From Microbacterium binotii (GTDB lineage Bacteria; Actinomycetota; Actinomycetes; Actinomycetales; Microbacteriaceae): a stretch of DNA of 64,000 nucleotides. Position numbers and translations under genes: made by a program. How positions within the stretch are numbered: the first letter of the stretch is position 1; each line of letters starts with the position of its first letter. This document shows positions 26,098 through 34,527 of the stretch, one piece after another. Below the pieces are notes generated by a model that was given only the letters and a program-made list of their open reading frames with translations, was not told the origin of the DNA and did no database searches. The DNA is taken from contig NZ_CP090347.1 in the NCBI RefSeq assembly GCF_021398715.1, forward strand, positions 992,001 to 1,056,000, read 5' to 3'.

Positions 26098-27831
26098 ATG
26101 GCCGGAAACGTCGCAGAACTCTTCGTCCGCACTCTTCGTCACGCCGGGATCACCCGCATCTGGGGGTTGCCCGGCGACTCCTTGAACGCCTTCACAGATG
26201 CTCTCCGCAAGGACGGCGGCATCGAATGGCTGCACGCGCGGCACGAGGAGTCCGCGGCGTTCGCGGCGGGGGCCGAGGCGGAGATCACGGGCGAGCTCGC
26301 CGTCGTCGCCGGCAGCTGCGGCCCCGGCAACCTGCACTTCATCAACGGCCTCTTCGACGCGCACCGCTCGCGCGTGCCGCTGTTGGCGATCGCTTCCCAC
26401 ATCCCGTCCGCCGAGATCGGCAGTGGATACTTCCAGGAGACCCACCCGCAGGAGCTGTTCCGCGAGTGCAGTCACTACGCCGAGCTGGTCTCCGACCCTG
26501 CGCAGCTGCCGTGGGTGCTCGAGACGGCGATGCGCACCGCGGTCGAGAAGCGCGGGGTGGCGGTGGTCGTCGTTCCGGGTGATGTGTTCTTCGCGGATGC
26601 TCCCCATCGGCGCCCGTCCGCGCCGATCCGCGCCACGCGCCCCGTCGTCGTGCCGTCCGCATCCGAGCTGGAAGAGGCCGCCGCCGTGTTGAACGCGGCG
26701 GGCAAGGTCACGATCCTCGCGGGAGCGGGAGTGGCGGGCTCGCACGACGAGGTGCTGGCGCTCGCCGGCCGTCTGCAGGCACCGATCGTGCACGCCTTCC
26801 GAGGCAAGGAGCACATCGAGTACGACAACCCCTACGACGTCGGGATGACGGGTCTGCTGGGCTTCTCCTCCGGCTACCGGGCCATGGAGAAGTGCGATGC
26901 GCTGCTGATGATCGGCACCGACTTCCCGTACCGGCAGTTCTTCCCCGAGAAGGCGAAGATCGTGCAGATCGATATCCGCGGCGAGCAGTTGGGACACCGC
27001 ACGCCCATCGACGTCGGGCTCGTGGGGGACGCGGGCGCGACCGCATCCGCTCTGCTGCCGCTGATCGATGAGGGCCGCAAGGAGCACCACCTGAAGGAGT
27101 CGGTCGAGCACTACCGCAAGACGCGGCGCGAGCTCGACGGACTCGCGAACGACGACGGCAAGAAGCCGATCCACCCGCAGTACGTCGCCCGTCTCGTGGA
27201 CGAGCTGGCGGCGCCGGATGCGGTCTTCACGGCGGATGTGGGCACGCCCGTCATCTGGGCGGCGCGCTATCTGCACATGACCGAGCAGCGACGTCTGCTG
27301 GGCTCGTTCACGCACGGCTCGATGGCCAACGCGCTGCCGCAGGCGCTCGGTGTGCAGGCCGTCGACCGCTCCCGCCAGGTGATCGCGCTCGCCGGCGACG
27401 GCGGGCTGGCGATGCTTATGGGGGACCTGCTCTCGATCCGTCAGAACGATCTGCCGGTGAAGATCGTCGTGTTCGACAACTCCGCGCTGGGCTTCGTGGA
27501 GGTCGAGATGAAGGCGGCCGGGATCGTCAACTACGGCACCGATCTGCACAACCCCGACTTCGCGGCCGTGGCCGAGGCGGTGGGGATCACCGGCATCCGC
27601 GTCGAGAGTGCCGCCGACCTCGAGCCCGCGCTGCGGCGCGCGCTGGCCGACCCGGGGCCGGTGCTCGTGAACGTCGTGGTCGCCCGCGAGGAGCTGTCGA
27701 TGCCGCCGTCGATCACCGCGGCGCAGGCCAAGGGCTTCTCGCTGTGGGCGCTGCGCACCGTACTCTCGGGCCGTGGCGACGAACTGCTGGATCTGGCCGA
27801 CACGAACCTCTGGCGTCGTCTGTTCGACTGA
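26098..27831 (+). CDS. poxB: Pyruvate oxidase/dehydrogenase (PoxB type), thiamine diphosphate-dependent
   Basis: A 577-residue enzyme with the three-domain thiamine diphosphate fold. The Glu activating the cofactor is in ARHEESAAFAAG (near 50). The cofactor motif is GDGGLAMLMGDL, ending at the Asn of VVFDNS. PoxB oxidises pyruvate to acetate and CO2 with electrons passed to quinone through FAD; the C-terminal amphipathic end (WALRTVLSGRGDELLDLADTNL) fits membrane attachment. Other family members, such as acetolactate synthases, are less similar. TAGCGT (26086-26091) lies six bases before the ATG. Confidence 0.88.
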   Translation: MAGNVAELFVRTLRHAGITRIWGLPGDSLNAFTDALRKDGGIEWLHARHEESAAFAAGAEAEITGELAVVAGSCGPGNLHFINGLFDAHRSRVPLLAIASHIPSAEIGSGYFQETHPQELFRECSHYAELVSDPAQLPWVLETAMRTAVEKRGVAVVVVPGDVFFADAPHRRPSAPIRATRPVVVPSASELEEAAAVLNAAGKVTILAGAGVAGSHDEVLALAGRLQAPIVHAFRGKEHIEYDNPYDVGMTGLLGFSSGYRAMEKCDALLMIGTDFPYRQFFPEKAKIVQIDIRGEQLGHRTPIDVGLVGDAGATASALLPLIDEGRKEHHLKESVEHYRKTRRELDGLANDDGKKPIHPQYVARLVDELAAPDAVFTADVGTPVIWAARYLHMTEQRRLLGSFTHGSMANALPQALGVQAVDRSRQVIALAGDGGLAMLMGDLLSIRQNDLPVKIVVFDNSALGFVEVEMKAAGIVNYGTDLHNPDFAAVAEAVGITGIRVESAADLEPALRRALADPGPVLVNVVVAREELSMPPSITAAQAKGFSLWALRTVLSGRGDELLDLADTNLWRRLFD

Positions 27832-27888
27832 GCGGGCGTCGTCGCGTCACCTGTCCATCGCGTCGCTGCCGATAGACTCGACGGGCCA

Positions 27889-27963
27889 GCCTCTGTAGCT
27901 CAGTGGAAGAGCCACTCCGTCCTAAGGAGCGGGTCGGGGGTTCGAATCCCTCCAGGGGCACCA
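27889..27963 (+). tRNA. tRNA-Arg, anticodon CCT
   Basis: A full cloverleaf: acceptor GCCTCTG/CAGGGGC, D arm GCTC/GAGC, anticodon loop GTCCTAA with CCT at 27921-27923, T arm around GGTTCGAATCC, discriminator A at 27960 and an encoded CCA (27961-27963). It reads AGG codons. The 27-43 pair of the anticodon stem is A-C, a small flaw. Confidence 0.95.
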
Positions 27964-27984
27964 TCGCGTTCTGCTTGTCGGTGC

Positions 27985-28470
27985 TCACCCCTCCTTCGGG
28001 GCGTAGTAAGCGCTGAGCCAGAAGTCGCTTCCGTCCGGGACATCGATGCGCAGGGTCGTCGCTGCGGACGGAGCATCGAGGGGCACAGCCGCGATGGATG
28101 TGCCCTCCGTGCCGCAGGTGGCGCCGACCTCGTTCGGGTGGGCTTGCTCGACCGTCACCGAGTAGCGGCCGTCGCCGGTGCAGGTGAGGAGGAGCACGAC
28201 GTCGACGGGAGCGGTCAGCTCCGCGGCGGGCAGAACCACGGTCTCATCCTGGCTCCCGGAGAAATCGCCCGCCGGAGCCGCGCTGGGGTAGCGGGAGAGA
28301 ACCAGCTCTCCCTGCATCGCGAAACGTTCTTGGTCAGAAAGGACATCCGATGCGCTTGCGGATGACGTGGGGCTGAGGGCGTGCGATGGATCCGGCGCGG
28401 GCGATGCGCACGCCGTCAGTATCGCCACGAGGGCGACGGCTCCGATCGCATTCTGCGCACCACTCTTCAT
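27985..28470 (-). CDS. Small lipoprotein
   Basis: A 161-residue protein with a lipoprotein signal peptide (GAVALVAILTAC, lipobox LTAC with Cys21), a Ser/Pro-rich linker and a beta domain with two further Cys (about 96 and 119) that could bridge. It is exported and anchored to the membrane. No family is recognised. The ATG at 28470 follows GGAGGAGC, a strong ribosome site. The next gene upstream on the same strand ends 26 bases before, so they may be co-transcribed. Confidence 0.82.
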   Translation of the reverse strand: MKSGAQNAIGAVALVAILTACASPAPDPSHALSPTSSASASDVLSDQERFAMQGELVLSRYPSAAPAGDFSGSQDETVVLPAAELTAPVDVVLLLTCTGDGRYSVTVEQAHPNEVGATCGTEGTSIAAVPLDAPSAATTLRIDVPDGSDFWLSAYYAPKEG

Positions 28471-28496
28471 GTTGCTCCTCCGTTTCCCTTCGCAGG

Positions 28497-29117
28497 TCAG
28501 AAGCTTGCCAGCGCTGCCGCGTAACGGCGAGGATCTTGACGCGTACCGTCGGTGACGAGCAGTGCGGTGTCGGAAACACGCCGGGTGTACTCGCCGGTGC
28601 ACGGGATCGTGACGATCACCGAGAGGCCGATGCGCCAGGCAGATGCCAGTTCCGTCACCGCGCGCCTCTCCGGAGTCTCCTCCAGCGGCACGGCGTCTGC
28701 GTCGCGGGTCCCCTCGAGCAACTCCTGCCGCCACGTGACGTATGACTCATCGAAGGCGTCGTCGCCGAAGCTGTCGCGCCAGCTCGCCCCCATCAGTCGC
28801 CTGAGGAGCTCCGCTCTCTCGGCCGATCCGAGAGGTGTGCTTCCCAGCCGCGCGATGAGTTCCGTCTCCGTGGAGCGGCCCGCGTGCTCGAGGCACGCGC
28901 TCCACAGCCGCGACCACTCATCCGCCCATTCCGGGGGAGCTGCCCGTCCGGTGCGATGGGGACTCGTCGCCAACGGCGGAGGGACGTCACCGGTCGGCCG
29001 CAGGTCCCATGCTTCACGAATCCAGAGCAGCTCCAGGAGCGGAGCGGAGTCGTTCTTCACCGTGACCGTCATGCCGGGCGGCCACAGGCCGTTCGGATCC
29101 GCGGACATCGCCTGCAT
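28497..29117 (-). CDS. Hypothetical protein, 206 residues
   Basis: I do not recognise this protein. It has no signal peptide or membrane helix. Trp residues are frequent (GLWPPGMTV, ELLWIREAWDL, ADEWSRLW, ASWRDSFG) and a Trp/Arg-rich mid-section is followed by a hydrophobic strand region (RIGLSVIVTIPC) near the C-terminus. The start at 29117 is chosen because GAGAGGAAG lies seven bases before it; an ATG at 29153 is also open. It lies upstream of the lipoprotein gene and may share its transcript. Confidence 0.6.
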   Translation of the reverse strand: MQAMSADPNGLWPPGMTVTVKNDSAPLLELLWIREAWDLRPTGDVPPPLATSPHRTGRAAPPEWADEWSRLWSACLEHAGRSTETELIARLGSTPLGSAERAELLRRLMGASWRDSFGDDAFDESYVTWRQELLEGTRDADAVPLEETPERRAVTELASAWRIGLSVIVTIPCTGEYTRRVSDTALLVTDGTRQDPRRYAAALASF

Positions 29118-29172
29118 CGCGCACTTCCTCTCGCTCGCGTCACCGTGCGCCATTCAACCCGCATCCGTCATT

Positions 29173-29241
29173 GCGAGACTGCATCTTCGCGACGAGATCA
29201 TGGGGTTTACCCGTGATCTCGTGCTCGAAATGCAGTCTCGC
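29173..29241. repeat. 69-bp doubly palindromic repeat, copy A
   Basis: Outer arms GCGAGACTGCAT (29173-29184)/ATGCAGTCTCGC (29230-29241) and inner arms CGAGATCA (29193-29200)/TGATCTCG (29214-29221), all perfect. An element with identical arms and identical spacing lies at 50711-50779, while the loops differ. It sits between two divergent genes. Confidence 0.9.
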
Positions 29242-29293
29242 GGAACGAAACACCGCCGTAGCGCCCGCGCGCTCGTCCGTCTACCGTGTGGGG

Positions 29294-29740
29294 ATGGATC
29301 TGCGCATCCGCAAGGCCGCGGACATCGACCTCGTTCCGGTCGCCGAGCTGCGGTGGTCATCGATCGTCGACGAGAAGAACGCCGTGCCGGCGACGGAGCG
29401 CGATGCCTTCGTCGAGGCTTTCGTCGAGTGGGCGCGCGCCGCGCAGCACGAGTGCTACGTCGCCGAGATTGCGGGCCGCATCCGGGGTACGGCATGGGTA
29501 GTGCTCACCGAGCGCGTGCCGAGCCCTCGGTCTCTGGCACGCGTCACTGCCGACCTGCAGGGCGTCTATGTCGATCCGCTCTATCGCGGACGGGGGATCG
29601 GCCAGCGCTTGATCGCCCATGTGGTGGACGAAGCGACCGCCCGCGGAGCGGAGCGAGTGGTCGTCCACAGCAGCGACCTGGCGGTGCCGCTGTACGAACG
29701 CGCGGGGTTCACCTCGTCCCGCACACTGCTGCACCTCTGA
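29294..29740 (+). CDS. GNAT family N-acetyltransferase
   Basis: A 148-residue GNAT enzyme that transfers an acetyl group from acetyl-CoA to an unknown amine. The acetyl-CoA motif is VDPLYRGRGIGQRLIAHV (about 96-113), and the late motif is VPLYERAGFTSSRTLLHL. The ATG at 29294 is chosen because TACCGT (29282-29287) lies six bases before it, which fits leaderless transcription. It stands alone between two kinds of palindromic repeat. Confidence 0.88.
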   Translation: MDLRIRKAADIDLVPVAELRWSSIVDEKNAVPATERDAFVEAFVEWARAAQHECYVAEIAGRIRGTAWVVLTERVPSPRSLARVTADLQGVYVDPLYRGRGIGQRLIAHVVDEATARGAERVVVHSSDLAVPLYERAGFTSSRTLLHL

Positions 29741-29810
29741 CGCCCCGCTGCGGTCGCGCACGCATCCGTCGCCTGCGTTGCCTCGGTCGCCGGTCCCCGG
29801 CACCTGCGCA

Positions 29811-29934
29811 TGTCTCACTCGTGCATGCGTTCGGGCTCTGCGGCGTGCATAAGTGGGACACGAAGTGCGCGCGGCTCCCTGCGTGTCTCACTCGTTCACG
29901 TGTTCGGGTTCTGCGGCATGCGCAAGTGAGACAC
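29811..29934. repeat. Tandem pair of 52-bp hairpin repeats
   Basis: Two direct copies of about 52 bases (29811-29861 and 29883-29934), with nine differences by my count, separated by about 21 bases. Each folds on itself: GTGTCTCACT (29883-29892) pairs with AGTGAGACAC (29925-29934) in the second copy, and TGTCTCACT with AGTGGGACA in the first. The shared loop contains TTCGGG and TCTGCGG. They fill the 302-base gap between the GNAT gene and the hydrolase gene; nothing else is recognised there. Confidence 0.85.
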
Positions 29935-30042
29935 GGTTGTCGGGTGCCCGCGCGCAAACCCGCACTGGCCATCACCTGCGGTATGCAATATATTGCGTGT
30001 GTCGACGGTCGTCGGCGACACACACGAAGGGGGCAGTGGAAG

Positions 30043-30741
30043 ATGGTTGACGCAGGTATCACCAACGTCGTGCTGGTGCACGGAGCGTTCGCAGACGGAT
30101 CCGGATGGCGGGGCGTGTACGACGCGCTGACCGCTGCTGGACACCGCGTCTCGATCGCGCAGATTCCCCTCACCTCGTTCGAGGACGATGTCGCGGCCAC
30201 CCGGCGCGTGCTCGATCGGCAGGACGGCCTGACGATCCTGGTCGGCCATTCCTGGGGCGGCACGGTCATCACCGAGGCCGGCACCCACGACAAGGTGGCG
30301 GGTCTCGTCTATGTTTCGGCGCTCATCCCGGATGCGGGACAGACGAGCGGCGAGCAATACGAAGGCTTCGCACCCACTCCCGAGTTCGTCATCGACGTCG
30401 GCGAGGACGGCTTCGGCTTCCTCAACCCGGAAGCATTCAAGCCCGGCTTCGCCGCGGATGCGAGCGATCGGGATGCGGCCTTCCTCCGCGACGCGCAGGT
30501 GCCGGTGAACATGGCGGTCTTCGCAGCGCCGGTGACGCGGGCGGCGTGGCGCGACAAGCCCAGCTGGGCGGTCATCGCCACCGACGATCGCGCGTTCGAC
30601 CAGGCGATGCTCCAGCACATGGCGACGCGTGCCGGTGCCGCCATCACGAACGTCGCGGCGAGCCACGCGCTGTACTTCACGCAGCCCGAGGCCGTGGCCG
30701 AGGTCATCGCCACCGCAGCTCGTGACGCCGGAGGCCGTTAG
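30043..30741 (+). CDS. Alpha/beta hydrolase
   Basis: A 232-residue alpha/beta hydrolase of the short type without a cap domain. The oxyanion segment is VLVHGAFADGSGW, the nucleophile elbow is VGHSWGG (Ser near 70) and the catalytic His is in AASHALYFTQP. The substrate is unknown; close relatives include esterases and haloperoxidase-like proteins. The ATG at 30043 follows GAAGGGGGCAGTGG. The 3' end overlaps the end of the converging mntR gene by four bases. Confidence 0.88.
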   Translation: MVDAGITNVVLVHGAFADGSGWRGVYDALTAAGHRVSIAQIPLTSFEDDVAATRRVLDRQDGLTILVGHSWGGTVITEAGTHDKVAGLVYVSALIPDAGQTSGEQYEGFAPTPEFVIDVGEDGFGFLNPEAFKPGFAADASDRDAAFLRDAQVPVNMAVFAAPVTRAAWRDKPSWAVIATDDRAFDQAMLQHMATRAGAAITNVAASHALYFTQPEAVAEVIATAARDAGGR

Positions 30742-31406
30742 GAGCGGGCCACCCGTACGGCGTCGGCTGCGGTGAGGCTCAGATCGACCGGTGTCGCATC
30801 GATCTCGACCCGGACGACCCCGGCCTCCCGATTCACGTGTCGCACCGTCAGAGTCCGATTCACACGGATGCCCACATCCTCGAGGTGACGAAGCACCTCG
30901 GGGGAGCGGTCGCGTACCCGGCTCACCTGTACGCGGATTCCCGATGGCGCATCGGGGAGTGCCTGGTCGTCGATCGCCGGAACGGTTCCATCGGCCTTCG
31001 GGATGGGGTCCCCGTGCGGATCGTTCTGCGGGTGCCCCAGTGCGACATCCATCCGGTCGAGGACGAGTTCGGATACCGCGTGCTCCAGACGGTCCGCCTC
31101 CTCATGGACCTCGTCCCACCCGAGCCCCAATCGCTGCACGAGATAGGTCTCGATCAGGCGGTGGCGTCGCACGATCGGCACCGCGATCTCCGTTCCGGCC
31201 GGCGTCAGCCGGATCCGACCGTACGGCTGGTACTCGATCAGCCCCTGTCTGTTGAGCTTCTTGAGATTGGCCGACACCGTGGATGCGGTGACGCCGAGCT
31301 GACGCGCCAAGTCGGTCGTGGAGGGCTCGGCGGACGGCCACTCCTGCGCTTTCCAGATCAGGGTGAGGTAGTCCTCGACGAGACGCGAGGGGTGCGGGTC
31401 GGACAT
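30738..31406 (-). CDS. mntR: Manganese-dependent repressor, MntR/DtxR family
   Basis: A 222-residue repressor with winged helix, metal/dimer domain and C-terminal SH3-like domain. The metal ligands are of the Mn type: Asp in LVEDYL where DtxR has Met, and HEEADRLEH with Asp where DtxR has Cys; His and Glu of RRHRLIETYL are kept. It lies five bases downstream of a cation-exchanger gene controlled by a Mn riboswitch. It should sense Mn2+ and repress uptake genes elsewhere. ATGs at 31406 and 31415 are both possible starts. Confidence 0.88.
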   Translation of the reverse strand: MSDPHPSRLVEDYLTLIWKAQEWPSAEPSTTDLARQLGVTASTVSANLKKLNRQGLIEYQPYGRIRLTPAGTEIAVPIVRRHRLIETYLVQRLGLGWDEVHEEADRLEHAVSELVLDRMDVALGHPQNDPHGDPIPKADGTVPAIDDQALPDAPSGIRVQVSRVRDRSPEVLRHLEDVGIRVNRTLTVRHVNREAGVVRVEIDATPVDLSLTAADAVRVARS

Positions 31407-31411
31407 CCCTC

Positions 31412-32680
31412 TCATCCTCGCAGGTCGTTCTCGAGGACGCGTTCGTCGGCACTCGGGAGCGGATGCTTCTCGGGTCGGAACGGTGCCGCGAGGGTCGGGA
31501 CGATGTCGTGGCGGTGAATCCACAGGAAGGGGACCGCGGCGATCAGATGCACGGCGCTGAGCACGTATCGTCCTGTCGTATCCGTCACGAAGAACTGCAC
31601 GGCGAACAGCGCGGCCAGCGCGATGGCTGCGGATCGGTGGAAGCGCAGGCCGATGATGATCGCCACGCCGAGCACCGTCTGCGTCGCGGTCAGGGTGAAC
31701 TCCTCGATCTGCCGCGCGTCCAGCGGCAGACCGCCGGTGCTGCCGCCGCCCAGCACGTGGGCGATGGGCAACGAGCCGACGAGCAGACTCCACTGGTTCA
31801 CCTTCGAGGCGATCAGCGTCCCGATCGCGAAAGCGCCCTTGCCTCGCAGCGCGAACATGACCGCGATGATGAACTCGGGCGCCTCAGAGGCGAGCGGAGC
31901 GAGCCACTGGACGAGGAAGAAGCTGTCGACCCCCAACGAGGAGCCGGCCGCCACGAGCGACTCGGCGAACGGTTCGGCCGACAGCAGGATGATCGCGGCG
32001 GCGACGACGAAGAGGACGGTCACCGTCCACCGGCGACCCGTCCGCGGCAGCGCCCCGATTCTGCCCGCCATGCCCACGAGCTCCTCCTCCTCGTCGTCGT
32101 GCACCCGGCTCGCGCGCCAGAGATAGAAGCCGAACGCGGCGATGAGGACCGCGCCGTACCAGACGGGGATGGAGCCCATCACGGGGATGGCGAAGGCGAT
32201 GATCGCAAGAACCGCGAGGAACCCGATGTCGAGGCGCATCGACGGGTCGAGGACGAGCGAGCGCACCTTCTCGCCGGTGCCTCCGGCGCTGCGTCGCGCC
32301 CGGCGCGCGACCCAGAGCGCGACGATGACCACGAGAGCCCAGCCGAAGCCGAGGAGCAAGCGGTTCGAGCCCGTCATGTTCGCTGCCGCGAACTGTTCGT
32401 AGGCGGGCTCCGAACCGGAGCGGAAGGCGTAGTAGAGATCGACGGCATACTCCGGGAGCACCGCGATCAGGGCGAGGAGAGCAATCGCCAGCGCACCCGA
32501 GATGTCCTTCTGCGCGGCTTCCGCTCCCCACGCCAGAAGGAACGAAGCCGCGACCACCGCGGCCCCGAAGACGAACATGTCGAGCACCGCGTTCGGCATG
32601 AAACCTGTGGTGCGAAAGAGGATGGCAGGCAGGGCGATCGCCAGGCAGAGCACGATCTTCAGCCACGCGGTGCGGGTCAC
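31412..32680 (-). CDS. CaCA-superfamily cation exchanger, probable manganese exporter
   Basis: A 422-residue membrane protein with about 11 helices and the two internal repeats of Na+/Ca2+ exchangers: LIAVLPEYAVDLYYAFRSG in the first half and LASEAPEFIIAVMFALRGKG plus IGTLIASKVNQW in the second. The acidic residues in the repeats are the cation ligands. A yybP-ykoY (Mn2+) riboswitch precedes it and mntR follows, so Mn2+ export is the likely job (inference). GTG at 32680 is preferred, with AGAAGGA six bases upstream; ATG at 32701 would add seven residues. Confidence 0.88.
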   Translation of the reverse strand: MTRTAWLKIVLCLAIALPAILFRTTGFMPNAVLDMFVFGAAVVAASFLLAWGAEAAQKDISGALAIALLALIAVLPEYAVDLYYAFRSGSEPAYEQFAAANMTGSNRLLLGFGWALVVIVALWVARRARRSAGGTGEKVRSLVLDPSMRLDIGFLAVLAIIAFAIPVMGSIPVWYGAVLIAAFGFYLWRASRVHDDEEEELVGMAGRIGALPRTGRRWTVTVLFVVAAAIILLSAEPFAESLVAAGSSLGVDSFFLVQWLAPLASEAPEFIIAVMFALRGKGAFAIGTLIASKVNQWSLLVGSLPIAHVLGGGSTGGLPLDARQIEEFTLTATQTVLGVAIIIGLRFHRSAAIALAALFAVQFFVTDTTGRYVLSAVHLIAAVPFLWIHRHDIVPTLAAPFRPEKHPLPSADERVLENDLRG

Positions 32681-32737
32681 GGGGTTCCTTCTCTCACGCA
32701 TGACCTGCGCCCGGGAGCGCTTCGGTCACGACGAATC

Positions 32738-32850
32738 GACCGAAGGTCTCGTTCGCCTCGCAAGCGAGGTGCGTTGCCGGGTCGGTCTCCGTGACCGCCA
32801 GTGTGTCGACGTCGCTCGTCCGCATGGCGGACGGAACTACTCCCCTTCGC
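32738..32850 (-). promoter_or_regulatory. yybP-ykoY (Mn2+) riboswitch
   Basis: Read on the minus strand, this segment has the conserved blocks of the family in order: AAGGGGAGTAG, a CGTCCGC/GCGGACG hairpin, GTCGACA, CCGGCAACGC, a CCTCGC/GCGAGG hairpin, and CGAGACCTT. Stem P1 is CGAAGG (32849-32844)/CCTTCG (32746-32741). A downstream hairpin (32738-32745 with 32720-32727) uses the same 3' strand of P1, so the two are mutually exclusive: the switch. The family binds Mn2+ and turns on Mn exporters. Confidence 0.93.
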
Positions 32851-32970
32851 CTCCTACCCTCGTCGCCGCCCGCGCGGTGTGTCTACGCACAACCCTGAGT
32901 GTGGGCTGTCACACATTGGATCGGTCGCACTGTCAACCAGCGCCTAAGTTCGGCTCCTAACCTGGGCGGC

Positions 32971-33345
32971 GTGTATCGCCGTCTCGCCGTCCTGCCCCTG
33001 CTCGCCGTGCTGGCGCTGGCCGGATGCGCCTCCGCCTCCGCGCGCACCAGCGCGGAGGCCTGCCTCAATGTCATGAACTCGTGGCAGGAGTACGCGAGCT
33101 TCGCCGAAACCCCCGGTCGCGCGGATGGTGCGGTGGCCGAGGGGCGCGCGGCGGTGCGGGATGCGGTGAGCCGCGCCTCGACCGGCGCGCCGGAGTGGAT
33201 GCTGGCGCAGATGAAGGAGGCCGACAAGGCCCTCGACGCGGTGACCGCCGCACCCTCGAGCCCCGACGGCAAGGCGGCTTTTCAGGCCGCATCCGACGCG
33301 TTCGAGACGATCCGGGACCAATGCAAGGCGGACCGGAACCTCTAG
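32971..33345 (+). CDS. Small lipoprotein
   Basis: A 124-residue protein with a lipoprotein signal peptide (YRRLAVLPLLAVLALAGC, lipobox LAGC with Cys19) and a short helical domain with two Cys (about 30 and 119). The GTG at 32971 is chosen because it gives a clean signal peptide and because TAACCT (32958-32963) lies seven bases before it. An in-frame TTG, GTG or ATG further upstream would add an unlikely extension. No family is recognised. Confidence 0.8.
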   Translation: MYRRLAVLPLLAVLALAGCASASARTSAEACLNVMNSWQEYASFAETPGRADGAVAEGRAAVRDAVSRASTGAPEWMLAQMKEADKALDAVTAAPSSPDGKAAFQAASDAFETIRDQCKADRNL

Positions 33346-33382
33346 CGGCGATCCTGCCGCTCGTAGGACTAACCTGTGCCGG

Positions 33383-33799
33383 GTGAGCGATGCACTCGAC
33401 GACGGACCCTTCTTCCACGGCACCAGGGTGCGTCTGTCGCCCGGTGATCTGCTGGTCGCGGGACACCGCTCGAACTATCGTCCCGAGGTCGTGATGAACC
33501 ACATCTACTTCACGGCGCTGGTGGACGGCGCCGGCCTTGCGGCTGAGATCGCGGCGCGTGGCGACGGAGAGATCCCGCACGTCTACGAGGTGGAGCCGAC
33601 CGGGCCGTTCGAGAACGATCCGAACGTGACGGACAAGAAGTTCCCCGGCAACCCGACGCGCTCCTACCGCAGTGCTGCACCGTTGCGGATCGTTCGGGAA
33701 GTGACCGACTGGACCCGCCTGACGCCTGAAGCGCTGCAGTCATGGCGGGAACGCATCGATGCGCTGAATGAGAACCCGGACGCCCAGATCATCAATTGA
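33383..33799 (+). CDS. arr: Rifamycin ADP-ribosyltransferase
   Basis: A 138-residue Arr enzyme that inactivates rifampicin by transferring ADP-ribose from NAD+ to the C21 hydroxyl. The catalytic residues of characterised Arr proteins are in place: His in FFHGTR, Tyr in HIYFTA and Asp in FENDPNVTDKKFPG, followed by the signature GNPTRSYRS. Length matches the family. TAACCT (33370-33375) lies seven bases before the GTG. It is a stand-alone chromosomal gene with no mobile element beside it. Confidence 0.95.
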   Translation: MSDALDDGPFFHGTRVRLSPGDLLVAGHRSNYRPEVVMNHIYFTALVDGAGLAAEIAARGDGEIPHVYEVEPTGPFENDPNVTDKKFPGNPTRSYRSAAPLRIVREVTDWTRLTPEALQSWRERIDALNENPDAQIIN

Positions 33800-33811
33800 C
33801 CGCGCCCGCGA

Positions 33812-34489
33812 TCACAGCAGGACGGACAGGCGCTTCTTCTTGCGGTTCTCCGCGATGATCCACGCGACGTCGGCATCCGACGGGTCGAGCCCCTGGAAAG
33901 CGGCCAGACCTGGTGCGGGATCGGCGGCGATCGCCACGCTCCAGCCGTAACCCAGCGCCTGACGCAAGGTGCGCACATCCGCATCTCGGCGCTCGGTGAG
34001 GGGCCGTCGGGCCAGCAGTTCGGTGGCGCGCCCGCAGACCCCGACGGCGACGGCGGCGGATGCGGGGGAGCGCAGCAGGCGCGGCTCGCAGACCGCCGCC
34101 ACCGCGGCGCGCTGCACGAGCGGGTCGTCCGACTCGGCCCACGCGGTCACGATCTCGGTCAGCCGTGAGGCGTCGCGATCGCCCAAGAGCTGCAGTCCCA
34201 TCGCCACCCCTTCGCGCACGCGCCATCGATCATCGGATGCGGCGCGCAGAGCGGCGGCGGCGTACTCCGCCTCGTCGGCGCGAGCACTGTAGGCCGTCGC
34301 GACGCACATCGCGGTGAACTCGTCGTCGCGGGTGCCGAGCATGCGGAGAGCGGACTCATCAGCGACCACCCCGAACGCCGTGGCCAGAGCGGTGTTCGCG
34401 CGGGGGCCGGGCAGCCCGGAGCTCGCGTCGAGGAGCGTCGTCCACTCCTCGACGGGCAGCTGGCGCAACCGCGTCTGCCAGTCGGTCAT
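33812..34489 (-). CDS. HEAT-repeat-like protein
   Basis: A 225-residue, Ala-rich, all-helical protein. Repeats of helical pairs are visible (SDDRWRVREGVAMGLQLLGD, SDDPLVQRAAVAAVCEPRLL), as in HEAT-repeat proteins that serve as protein-binding scaffolds. The start at 34489 (MTDWQTRLRQLPVEEW) is chosen because TACGGT lies seven bases before it. The function is unknown. The end (AENRKKKRLSVLL) is basic. Confidence 0.75.
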   Translation of the reverse strand: MTDWQTRLRQLPVEEWTTLLDASSGLPGPRANTALATAFGVVADESALRMLGTRDDEFTAMCVATAYSARADEAEYAAAALRAASDDRWRVREGVAMGLQLLGDRDASRLTEIVTAWAESDDPLVQRAAVAAVCEPRLLRSPASAAVAVGVCGRATELLARRPLTERRDADVRTLRQALGYGWSVAIAADPAPGLAAFQGLDPSDADVAWIIAENRKKKRLSVLL

Positions 34490-34527
34490 ACCGCTGACCG
34501 TATCCCCGCCTGACGCGACCGGGGGCG

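Noticed and set aside
29811..29934. CRISPR array
   Set aside because: Only two units, each palindromic over its whole length, with no spacers of regular size and no cas genes.
33383..33799. arr as part of a mobile resistance element
   Set aside because: No transposase, integron site or terminal repeat is near, and base composition matches the neighbours; chromosomal arr genes are common in actinobacteria.
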